Below, piece after piece: positions 26,934 to 34,485 of a stretch of 64,000 bases of DNA. Below the pieces are notes generated by a model that searched no databases, was not told the origin of the DNA, and worked only from the letters and a program-made list of their open reading frames with translations. The DNA comes from Neptunicoccus cionae (lineage in GTDB: Bacteria > Pseudomonadota > Alphaproteobacteria > Rhodobacterales > Rhodobacteraceae). The stretch spans positions 62,001 to 126,000 of the forward strand of contig NZ_PKOJ01000006.1 in assembly GCF_002860325.1 (NCBI RefSeq). The letters are read 5' to 3'. The position numbers were made by a program, and so were the translations under genes. Every line of letters begins with the position of its first letter. The stretch's first letter is position 1.

Positions 26934-28033
26934 CAGTTCGCCCCTCTTAAATTCAAACCGGACGCCCCGTCAAAGAAATGGGCCTGCGCCGGATCAATAT
27001 TCACAAACACCTGCTGGCCTTCCCGCGCGACATAGCCGCTTTCAGTGCGGGCCCGCAGAACAGTTTCCCCAACAAGGACATCCACAATGTCATGGCTGCC
27101 AAGCGGTTCGATGTTACTGGTTTGCGCAAGGAAATACCCCTCTCGTTGCTCGTGGGACAGTAGTACCGCTTCGGGCCGCACGCCGAGCGACACCGCCTGC
27201 CCTGTATTGCGCACATGATTGATCAATTGTTCGGGGAAATGGAAACCGGTCTCGGCCCCTCCGATATGAACCGAAGAATGGCCGTTTACACCGGAAAACT
27301 GCGCCTCGTGAATGTTCATCACCGGACTGCCGACAAATTTCGCCACAAACGCATTGGTTGGATGCAGGTAGACCTCTTCCGGTGCGCCGACCTGTTGCAG
27401 CACGCCATCATGTAAGATCACAATGCGATCTGCCAGCGACATGGCTTCGACCTGGTCGTGGGTCACATAAACCGAAGTCGACCCCCGCGCGATGTGCAGG
27501 CGTTTGATTTCCGCGCGCATCTGCTCGCGCAGCTTGGCATCAAGCACACCGAGCGGTTCGTCCATAAGCAACGCCTTGGGACGCCGCACCAGCGCACGGC
27601 CAATCGCCACACGCTGCATGTCCCCGCCGGACAGCGCGGAAGGTTTGCTATCCAGATGTTCGGTAATTTGCAGAACTTCTGCGACTTCTGTCACCGCCTT
27701 TTCACGGTCAGCCGCGCCCATACGTACGGCGCGCAACGGAAAGGAAATATTCTCGCGCACGGTCATATGCGGGTAGAGCGAGAAGGACTGGAACACAAAG
27801 GCAATATCGCGGTCGGCGGCCTTTTTGTGCTGCATCTCCACCCCGTCGATCAGGATCTGGCCGGAAGTTACAGTCTCCAGCCCCGCAATCGCCCGCAGTG
27901 CCGTTGTCTTACCACCGCCGGACTGGCCGAGCATGACAACAAACTCTCCGTCTTCAATTGTCAGATCCAGATCTTTAAGCACCTGATTGGCGCCGAAAAA
28001 TTTCTGGACATTGCGCATGTCAATCTGTGCCAT
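26933..28033 (-). CDS. Carbohydrate ABC importer ATPase (MalK/UgpC type), second of two
   Basis: A 366-residue ATPase, sister of the downstream gene. Walker A GQSGGGKTTALR, signature LSGGDMQRVAIG, Walker B ALLMDEPLGVLDAKLR and H-loop YVTHDQVEAMSL are present, with a C-terminal TOBE domain. The D-loop reads GVLD where SALD or SNLD is usual, a small asymmetry relative to its partner. TGATG overlaps join it to the genes on both sides. Confidence 0.92.
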   Translation of the reverse strand: MAQIDMRNVQKFFGANQVLKDLDLTIEDGEFVVMLGQSGGGKTTALRAIAGLETVTSGQILIDGVEMQHKKAADRDIAFVFQSFSLYPHMTVRENISFPLRAVRMGAADREKAVTEVAEVLQITEHLDSKPSALSGGDMQRVAIGRALVRRPKALLMDEPLGVLDAKLREQMRAEIKRLHIARGSTSVYVTHDQVEAMSLADRIVILHDGVLQQVGAPEEVYLHPTNAFVAKFVGSPVMNIHEAQFSGVNGHSSVHIGGAETGFHFPEQLINHVRNTGQAVSLGVRPEAVLLSHEQREGYFLAQTSNIEPLGSHDIVDVLVGETVLRARTESGYVAREGQQVFVNIDPAQAHFFDGASGLNLRGAN

Positions 28034-28320
28034 CAGACGATCCCCCCGTCCTTGTAGGTTCCCTTTTCGCGAACGTCGTCAGGCTCATCCCCTTGCAGTT
28101 CCAGCACATCGGCACTTTCCTCGACGAAATCATCCTGCACCGGAGCGTCAGGACTGATTTTCGATGTCACCAGAAAGGCGATCAGTCCGAACAGCGTCAT
28201 GGTCAGCCCGTAGCGGTGAAAAAACTCGCTCCAGGGTTGGCAGAGCGCGATAATCCCGAGGATCATCAGCGTCTGCGCACCGGGGGCCAGAAAGCGGTAG
28301 TTCAGTTCTCGAAAACTCAT
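28033..28320 (-). CDS. Small integral membrane protein of the ABC importer operon
   Basis: A 95-residue protein with two hydrophobic segments (about residues 13-28 and 37-52) and an acidic C-terminal tail rich in Asp and Glu. I do not recognise a named family. It overlaps the upstream permease by four bases (ATGA) and the downstream ATPase by one (TGATG), so it is firmly part of the importer operon. An analogous small membrane gene (DUF2160) accompanies the two-ATPase glycerol importer GlpSTPQV of rhizobia, but the sequence here does not look like it. A transporter accessory subunit is a fair guess. Confidence 0.7.
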   Translation of the reverse strand: MSFRELNYRFLAPGAQTLMILGIIALCQPWSEFFHRYGLTMTLFGLIAFLVTSKISPDAPVQDDFVEESADVLELQGDEPDDVREKGTYKDGGIV

Positions 28321-29279
28321 TTGCGGATTGCTCCAAAGGACATGCCACGCAGCAGGTGATTGCGCAGAAGGAAGGTAAAAATCGCCACGGGGATCAGGAA
28401 CAGGAAAGTCCCTGCCGCAATCACGGTCCAGTCCGGCAGACCGGAACCGACCTGTGACGGAATATAGGGCGGCGCGGTCTGCGCGTTGCGGTTGGTCATG
28501 ATCAGCGCAAAGGCGTATTCATTCCACGCGGTGATGAAACAGAACACCGCAGTCGCTGCCATCCCTGTCAGGGCTTCGGGCAGAACCACTTTGAAGAAGG
28601 CCTGTATGCGGGTGTAGCCATCTACAAGGGCGGCTTCTTCGTATTCGCGGGGGATTTCGTCGATAAATCCCTTCATTATCCAGACCGCAAAGGACAGGTT
28701 GAAGGCAGTATAAAGGATGATCAGGCCCATATGGGTGTCGTTCAACCCAACCACACGGTACATCAGAAACATCGGGATCGCGACCACGACGGGCGGCAGC
28801 ATCCGCGTTGAAAGGATGAAGAACAGCCAGTCATCCTCTCCGGCGACCTTGAAGCGGCTGAACCCGTAGGCTGTCAACGTCCCCATGCCAACCGCCAGTA
28901 TGGTGGAGATCACAGACACAATAAGCGAGTTCTTGAACCGGTCGCCATAGCCGGAGGAGCGAACCTCGCCGGACTTGCGGTTGCGCACGACCTTCTCGCC
29001 ACCGTCATAAACCATTTTCTCCCACCAGGGGGCAGTGTCGTATTCTTCCTGCGTGGGCTGTTCGCGAAGCTGGCTGCGTTTAGTGAACAGTTTCACAAAG
29101 GGCGCAACAGTGGGTTCGTAAACAACGGTCGGCGGAATTGTCGTCGCCAGATTACGGGGTTTGAATGCTGTGGCCGCAATCCAGTAAATCGGGGTCAGCA
29201 TAATAATCAGGGCAACAAACACAGCGGCAATCGCGGTGCGGTTGGTCCATTTTTCTGCAGTCGTCTGAACGCCGGCCAT
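28317..29279 (-). CDS. Carbohydrate ABC importer permease (MalG type)
   Basis: A 320-residue inner-membrane permease with about six membrane segments and the EAA loop (EYEEAALVDGYTRIQAFFKV) that contacts the ATPases. An unusually long, charged periplasmic stretch (about residues 60-115, between the first two helices) is inserted compared with a plain MalG. One base separates it from the partner permease, and it overlaps the small membrane gene by four bases. Confidence 0.92.
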   Translation of the reverse strand: MAGVQTTAEKWTNRTAIAAVFVALIIMLTPIYWIAATAFKPRNLATTIPPTVVYEPTVAPFVKLFTKRSQLREQPTQEEYDTAPWWEKMVYDGGEKVVRNRKSGEVRSSGYGDRFKNSLIVSVISTILAVGMGTLTAYGFSRFKVAGEDDWLFFILSTRMLPPVVVAIPMFLMYRVVGLNDTHMGLIILYTAFNLSFAVWIMKGFIDEIPREYEEAALVDGYTRIQAFFKVVLPEALTGMAATAVFCFITAWNEYAFALIMTNRNAQTAPPYIPSQVGSGLPDWTVIAAGTFLFLIPVAIFTFLLRNHLLRGMSFGAIRK

Positions 29280-29280
29280 A

Positions 29281-30186
29281 TTAACGCGCCTTCACTTTGT
29301 TGAGGTATTTCACATAGATATTGGTAATCGCCACCACCATGATCAGCACGATATAGGCAAATGCCGAAGACATGCCGGTCTGCCATTCCTGAAACGCCAT
29401 CTTGTACAGGCGGATCGCAATCAGTTCTGTTGTGGGCTGGGACGACAGCACATAGGCCAGATCAAAGGTCTTGAAGGCCTCCATCGTGCGGAAGATGATC
29501 GCAATCATCAGGATCGGTGCCACCAGCGGTAAGGTGATGCGGAAAAATGTGTAGATATTGCCTGCACGGTCAATCTCGGCAGCCTCGTACAGATGTTTTG
29601 GCACCGCAGACAGACCCGCCAGTGATAGCAGCATCACAAAGGGCGACCACATCCAGATATCAACAATGGCAATTGCCCAAAGCGCCATATCCGGATCGGC
29701 GAGCCACTCGAACTTACCCAGTCCCAGAAAGTAGTTGATGATCCCGAAGTTCGGATCATAGAGCAGTTTCCAGAACAGCCCAACAACGGCCATGGACAGC
29801 ATCATCGGCAGCAACAGAAGCGTGGTGATCAGCCCTTTGGCGGGAATTGCGCGGTTGAGCAGCATGGCAAGGCCAAAGCCGACAACCACCTGCCCCGTCA
29901 CGGAAATCAGCACGTATTTTGCAGTGATCGAAAAGTTCTTCCAGATAAACGGATCATTCAGCAGGTCGCGGTAGTTTTGCAGACCGACAAATTTCGCCGG
30001 CGCATTTGTCGAGGCGCGGAAATCCGTAAAGGAATAGCCAAGCGAATACAGAAGTGGAAAGATATTGAATATAATCAGAAAGGCGATTGTCGGGATTATA
30101 AACAGGTTGCGGATCGACAGGTCGCTAAGCCCTCTGGAGGCCGCCTGAGAGTTCGGGTCAAGCCGGGTCATATTATTCGTCGGCAC
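29281..30186 (-). CDS. Carbohydrate ABC importer permease (MalF type)
   Basis: A 301-residue permease with six membrane segments and the EAA loop (LYEAAEIDRAGNIYTFFRIT). The likely start is the GTG at 30186, behind AAGGAA at reasonable spacing; an ATG five codons in (30171) has no visible ribosome site. It pairs with the MalG-type permease one base downstream. It is separated from the binding-protein gene by 98 bp with a hairpin. Confidence 0.9.
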   Translation of the reverse strand: MPTNNMTRLDPNSQAASRGLSDLSIRNLFIIPTIAFLIIFNIFPLLYSLGYSFTDFRASTNAPAKFVGLQNYRDLLNDPFIWKNFSITAKYVLISVTGQVVVGFGLAMLLNRAIPAKGLITTLLLLPMMLSMAVVGLFWKLLYDPNFGIINYFLGLGKFEWLADPDMALWAIAIVDIWMWSPFVMLLSLAGLSAVPKHLYEAAEIDRAGNIYTFFRITLPLVAPILMIAIIFRTMEAFKTFDLAYVLSSQPTTELIAIRLYKMAFQEWQTGMSSAFAYIVLIMVVAITNIYVKYLNKVKAR

Positions 30187-30239
30187 GGGGCGTTCCTTCT
30201 TCGCTCGTTCTAATCAAAGGGTCGGTGGTCTGGTAACAA

Positions 30240-30257
30240 GGGGCGCCGCAGCGCCCC
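30240..30257 (-). other. Hairpin between binding protein and permease genes
   Basis: GC-rich inverted repeat GGGGCGC / GCGCCCC with a 4-base loop, 28 bp past the binding-protein stop. There is no strong T run. Hairpins at this place in ABC operons often stabilise the upstream message and lower permease expression (known pattern; inferred here). Confidence 0.6.
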
Positions 30258-30284
30258 CGTTTATCATTCCGAAGGCACGCGGGT

Positions 30285-31595
30285 TTACTGGCCGCGACCG
30301 TATTTCTTGAAGGTGGCTTCCCAGTCAGCCGCCAGCGCATCAAGCGTTTCCTTGGCTGTACCTTCGTCACCCACGATGAACGGATAAAGACGTTGGTTGG
30401 CAGAGGTCAGCAGTTCCGCAAATTCAGGAACAGCCCAGAAGTCCTTCACCTTGAACATGGTCTGGTAAAACGCCTCGTTGTAAGGTGTCGCCTGACGGAA
30501 TTCATCAGATTCAAGCACCGCAGCACTAGCGGTATACCCACCGAGTTCAGCCCAGCGTTTCTGGGTCTCGTCCTTGATGAACCACTCAAGGAAATCCATC
30601 GCCATGTCCTGGTTTTCAGAGTATTTCACGACTGAAATGCCCTGACCGCCAAGCGCGGCAAACTGATCACCGTCCGGTCCGGCCGGATTGGCAAAAAAGC
30701 CGGTATGGGCTGCATGGGGGTTGGTGGCCTCATTCAGAAGAGCGGGGAAAAAGGCGAAATAGTTCATCGACATGGCCACAAGGCCCTCGGTGATCGCCTG
30801 GTTGTTTTCTACAAAGAAAGTCTTGGCCCAGCCCGGAGGCGTGTAGCTGTACAACTTCTTGTAGTTCTCCAGCGCGGCAACTGCCTTGTCACTGTTCACA
30901 TAGCCGTCAACTTCATAGGTTTCAAAGTTGCCCAGTTCCGCACCGTAAGAGAAGATCGCGTTCTCGACTCCCATGACCATCGCATCGTAGCTGTTGTCGG
31001 TATAGATCGCGATGCCGTAGCGGTCTTCGTCGGGGCGGTGGAAGAATTCGGCAATGTCGGTCAGTTCAGCCCATGTTTTTGGCGGGGCAAGATCATAGCC
31101 GTATTTGGCTTTGAACGCTTCCATTTCAGCCGGATCCTCGAACCAGTCCTTGCGGTAAGACCAGCCGACAGCATCGCCTTCGGCAGGAATGGCCCAGTAT
31201 TTGCCTGAGTTTCCGGGATATTCGGCATAATATTTCACCGTTGCCGGCGCCATCACTTCACCCAGATTATGCTCCTTGAAGAAATCCGTCAGATCGACGT
31301 AATGGCCGCCCTCGGAAGCTGCGCCAAGCCATTGGCTATCGCCAACGATCATGTCATAGGCACTGCCACGGGCGTTGAATTCTGTGAAAGCCTTGGTCTG
31401 GAAATCTGCCCATGGCGTCGTTTCCACGGTCACAGAAATACCGGTTTCCTCTTCATACTCGTTAACAAGCTCTTGCAGGAAGTTCGCAGGATCCCACTCG
31501 GCCCAGAAGATCACCAGATCTTCCGCTGCGGCAGATGTCGCCATCAAGGCCGAAAGCGCAGCCCCCGCTAGCATTCCACTTAATTTACGTTTCAT
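30285..31595 (-). CDS. Extracellular solute-binding protein, family 1, of the carbohydrate importer
   Basis: A 436-residue periplasmic binding protein. The ATG at 31595 follows GGGAGGAAAACTA and starts a signal peptide (MKRKLSGMLAGAALSALM, cleavage near AAAED). The mature part has the family 1 layout (YEEETGISVTVETTPWADF, YDMIVGDSQWLGAASEGG) and many aromatic residues that fit a sugar site. The ligand is unknown. It is the first gene of the importer operon; a perfect GntR-type palindrome lies 130 bp upstream. Confidence 0.92.
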   Translation of the reverse strand: MKRKLSGMLAGAALSALMATSAAAEDLVIFWAEWDPANFLQELVNEYEEETGISVTVETTPWADFQTKAFTEFNARGSAYDMIVGDSQWLGAASEGGHYVDLTDFFKEHNLGEVMAPATVKYYAEYPGNSGKYWAIPAEGDAVGWSYRKDWFEDPAEMEAFKAKYGYDLAPPKTWAELTDIAEFFHRPDEDRYGIAIYTDNSYDAMVMGVENAIFSYGAELGNFETYEVDGYVNSDKAVAALENYKKLYSYTPPGWAKTFFVENNQAITEGLVAMSMNYFAFFPALLNEATNPHAAHTGFFANPAGPDGDQFAALGGQGISVVKYSENQDMAMDFLEWFIKDETQKRWAELGGYTASAAVLESDEFRQATPYNEAFYQTMFKVKDFWAVPEFAELLTSANQRLYPFIVGDEGTAKETLDALAADWEATFKKYGRGQ

Positions 31596-31724
31596 TAGTT
31601 TTCCTCCCAAATATGCAGTTTCGTCCGGCTTTGCTGCTGCCGGCCTTAATTCTCCATTTGCCCTGTTCCGCCGCACTCCCATGTACCGGCAACAAACAGG
31701 GGTATTCGTCTCCTGTGTTACTTT

Positions 31725-31735
31725 TGGTAATACCA
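31725..31735. promoter_or_regulatory. GntR/FadR-type operator 3 (TGGTAATACCA)
   Basis: Third perfect TGGTNNNACCA palindrome, within TTTGGTAATACCAGTT, 130 bp upstream of the binding-protein start. It links the importer operon to the regulator at 24163. The 403 bp gap between the divergent starts holds no gene; it also carries an AT-rich palindrome and the imperfect operator 4. Confidence 0.72.
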
Positions 31736-31812
31736 GTTAAGGGATTAAGTCAAGAAATTGTTTTTGATCACCCCCGGCGGCAACTCCGCCTTAAAACACG
31801 GCAAAATACCTA

Positions 31813-31830
31813 TATTTTATTTGTAAAATA
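31813..31830. repeat. AT-rich palindrome in the importer/UPF0261 intergenic region
   Basis: TATTTTA and TAAAATA separated by TTTG, a perfect 7 bp inverted repeat in an AT-rich stretch. It could be a second regulator's site or promoter DNA. No regulator is assigned. Confidence 0.5.
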
Positions 31831-31904
31831 CAATATCACACCACTCCTATCACGTAGTTTCTCAAAAAATAGGGCTTTACGACTCGCTCCGATTTTGCCC
31901 ATTC

Positions 31905-31915
31905 TGGCCGGACCA
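31905..31915. promoter_or_regulatory. Possible GntR/FadR-type operator 4 (TGGCCGGACCA), imperfect
   Basis: Matches TNGTNNNACNA with one mismatch, but the wider TCTGGCCGGACCAGAT has CTGG/CCAG arms and fits the layout of the three perfect copies. It lies 84 bp before the UPF0261 start, the same distance range as the others. Confidence 0.45.
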
Positions 31916-31998
31916 GATTGGATTCACAGGGAAGAAGACACGCGGAACGGGCGTGGCCCTTGCGGGAACTATTCATGGTTGAAACGGGAGGGTTTCAA

Positions 31999-33204
31999 TT
32001 GTCCAAACTTTATCTAGTCGGAACTTTCGACACGAAGTCCGAAGAACTCGATTATCTTGCCGTTCTGCTCCGGCGCGGCGTTCTTCCTGTTGTCACTGTG
32101 GATCTCTCCACCCGCCCTGAAACAGATAGGGCCGATTTCTCTGCCCGTGATGTGGCGGCCTGCCACCCCAAAGGCGCAGAGTACGTTCTTGGCGGCAGCG
32201 ACCGTGGCCATGCGGTTCATGCCATGGGGGAAGCTTTCGCGCGATTCTGTTCCACACGACAGAAAGATATCAGCGCGATAATCGGGATCGGCGGAGGTGG
32301 TGGCAGTGCTATGGTCTGCGAAGGGCTGCGCGCCCTGCCCTACGGCCTTCCGAAAATTCTCGTCAGCACGCTCGCTTCGGGTGATATGGCCCCCTATATC
32401 GGCAGTTCCGATACCATCGTCATCCCGTCCGTAACTGATCTTGCCGGACTGAACCGGCTCAGCCGGAACATCCTGCACAATGCAGCACAAGCCCTGCTCG
32501 GAATGACGGCAAGCCCCTACCTGCGCCCGATTGTCGAAAAGGATTCGCTCGGGCTGTCCATGTTCGGCGTCACCACCCCCTGCGTCACACAGATCACCGC
32601 ACAGATGAAGCAGGTTTACGATTGCGTCGTGTTTCACGCCACCGGCACCGGCGGACGGACATTAGAGAGCTTGCTGGACAGCGGCTATCTGTGCGGGGTC
32701 ATGGATATGACCCTGACGGAAATAGCCGACGAACTGGTGGGCGGCGTTCTCCCTTCCGGTGCAGCGCGGCTTGACGCCGTGGCCCGCGCACGACAGCCTT
32801 GGGTCGGTGCGCCTGGTGCAGTGGATATGGTGAATTTCTGGGCTCCTGAAACCGTGCCGGAGAAATTCGCGGACAGGCTGTTTTACAACCACAACGCCAA
32901 TGTCACGCTGATGCGCACCACGCCGGACGAAAACGAACAGATCGGCGCGTGGATTGCTGCGAAACTGAACAAATGCCGCGGGCCGGTGACATTGCTGATC
33001 CCCGAAGGCGGGGTTTCCGCGCTCGACATCAAAGATGGACCGTTTCACCACCCCGAGGCCAGCGCCGCGCTTTTTGACACGCTTGAAGCGAGATTCAAGC
33101 AAACCGCACAGCGTAAACTCGTCCGCCTGCCCCACCATATCAATGATCCTGCGTTTTCGGCAGCCGCCGTGGACGCTTTCCATTCCCTGCAACAGGACCA
33201 CTAA
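31999..33204 (+). CDS. Tm-1-like ATP-binding protein (UPF0261)
   Basis: A 401-residue protein matching the UPF0261 family, the N-terminal domain of the tomato Tm-1 virus-resistance protein. Motifs include LVGTFDTKSEELDYLAVLL at the start, the glycine loop IIGIGGGGGSAMVCEGLRAL, and FHATGTGGRTLESLL. The natural start appears to be TTG at 31999: GGGAGGG lies six bases before it, and family similarity begins right there. ATGs further upstream lack a ribosome site. In plants and fungi this domain is fused to a PEP-hydrolase-like barrel, and the next gene encodes exactly that. The biochemical function is unknown. Confidence 0.88.
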   Translation: MSKLYLVGTFDTKSEELDYLAVLLRRGVLPVVTVDLSTRPETDRADFSARDVAACHPKGAEYVLGGSDRGHAVHAMGEAFARFCSTRQKDISAIIGIGGGGGSAMVCEGLRALPYGLPKILVSTLASGDMAPYIGSSDTIVIPSVTDLAGLNRLSRNILHNAAQALLGMTASPYLRPIVEKDSLGLSMFGVTTPCVTQITAQMKQVYDCVVFHATGTGGRTLESLLDSGYLCGVMDMTLTEIADELVGGVLPSGAARLDAVARARQPWVGAPGAVDMVNFWAPETVPEKFADRLFYNHNANVTLMRTTPDENEQIGAWIAAKLNKCRGPVTLLIPEGGVSALDIKDGPFHHPEASAALFDTLEARFKQTAQRKLVRLPHHINDPAFSAAAVDAFHSLQQDH

Positions 33205-33207
33205 CCC

Positions 33208-34050
33208 ATGCCCTACATTGACCGCGCTAGTATTCTTGAAAATTTCAATAGGATGATCGCAGAAAACCGCCCCATCATCGGCGGGGGGGCCGGTACCGGC
33301 CTGTCGGCCAAATCCGAAGAAGCCGGCGGCATCGATCTGATTATCATTTATAATTCGGGTCGATACCGCATGGCTGGGCGCGGCTCGGCAGCGGGATTGC
33401 TTGCCTATGGCAATGCAAATGAAATCGTGAAGGAAATGGCCGTCGAAGTCCTGCCCGTCGTTAAACACACGCCGGTTCTGGCGGGGGTAAACGGCACTGA
33501 TCCCTTCATATTGATGCCGCAGTTTCTGGCCGAACTGAAGGCCATGGGCTTTTCCGGTGTCCAGAACTTCCCCACCATCGGGCTATTTGACGGCATGATG
33601 CGCCAAAGCTTTGAGGAAACCGGAATGGGGTTCGGACTGGAAGTGGATATGATCCGGCAGGCCCATGAGACAGACCTGCTGACCACCCCTTATGTGTTCA
33701 ACCCCGACGAGGCCATCGCCATGACCAAGGCCGGCGCAGATATCATCGTGGCCCATATGGGGGTTACAACTGGCGGCGCAATCGGCGCAACTTCGGCCAA
33801 ATCACTGGATGACTGCGTGGCCGAAATAGATGCCATTGCTGCTGCTGCCCGCTCTGTACGCGAGGATGTTATCATCCTGTGCCACGGCGGACCGATCAGC
33901 ATGCCCGATGACGCTGCCTATGTGCTGAAACATTGCGAGTGCTGCCACGGGTTTTACGGCGCCAGCAGCGCCGAACGCCTGCCTGCGGAAACCGCCATCC
34001 GCGACCAGATCAAAGATTTCAAATCCATCGACATTACATCAAAAGGATAA
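33208..34050 (+). CDS. Phosphoenolpyruvate hydrolase family TIM-barrel protein
   Basis: A 280-residue protein of the PEP_hydrolase family, related to the phosphoenolpyruvate mutase/isocitrate lyase barrels and to the C-terminal half of Tm-1. Visible segments are [57 protein letters not shown] and [14 protein letters not shown]. The start is 3 bp after the UPF0261 stop, so the pair is translated together. A C-C or P-C bond lyase or hydrolase activity is plausible from the fold, but the substrate is unknown. Confidence 0.87.
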   Translation: MPYIDRASILENFNRMIAENRPIIGGGAGTGLSAKSEEAGGIDLIIIYNSGRYRMAGRGSAAGLLAYGNANEIVKEMAVEVLPVVKHTPVLAGVNGTDPFILMPQFLAELKAMGFSGVQNFPTIGLFDGMMRQSFEETGMGFGLEVDMIRQAHETDLLTTPYVFNPDEAIAMTKAGADIIVAHMGVTTGGAIGATSAKSLDDCVAEIDAIAAAARSVREDVIILCHGGPISMPDDAAYVLKHCECCHGFYGASSAERLPAETAIRDQIKDFKSIDITSKG

Positions 34051-34055
34051 CCCAC

Positions 34056-34484
34056 ATGAGCGAAACCGACAAATATTTCACCTATCCCGATGACGTGGAC
34101 AACTTCGGGTTTGACTGGGGTCGTCTGGCACTGACCACCGCACCGGAAGTAAACGGCGCCTCGCAATTCTCCGCCGGCGTTGTCTTTGTACCACCCGGAC
34201 AGGGCCATTCCCGCCACAACCACCCCGGCGCAGAAGAGATCATCTTTGTGATCAGCGGCACCGGCGAACAGATGGTTGAAGACGAAAGCGGCCATCCCGA
34301 CACTCGCAAGGTCAGCGCAGGTTGTACAATCTTCGTGCCCGAAAGCCGCTTTCATTCGACGCTCAACACCGGCGACGTGCCAATGCAACTGTTCGTGGTC
34401 TATTCCCCCACCGGACCGGAAAAAATGCTGCGGAACGCGCCAGATTTCCGCATCATCGCGAAAGAAGAACTCAAGGCAGGCTGA
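34056..34484 (+). CDS. Small cupin-domain protein
   Basis: A 142-residue single cupin. Metal ligands are seen in PPGQGHSRHNHPGAEEIIF (His, His, Glu) and the later His of PESRFHSTLN. The ATG at 34056 has AAGGA nine bases upstream. Cupins of this size are sugar isomerases, sensors or binding proteins; which applies here cannot be told. It lies 5 bp after the PEP-hydrolase gene and 1 bp before the M24 gene, in one operon. Confidence 0.86.
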   Translation: MSETDKYFTYPDDVDNFGFDWGRLALTTAPEVNGASQFSAGVVFVPPGQGHSRHNHPGAEEIIFVISGTGEQMVEDESGHPDTRKVSAGCTIFVPESRFHSTLNTGDVPMQLFVVYSPTGPEKMLRNAPDFRIIAKEELKAG

Positions 34485-34485
34485 C

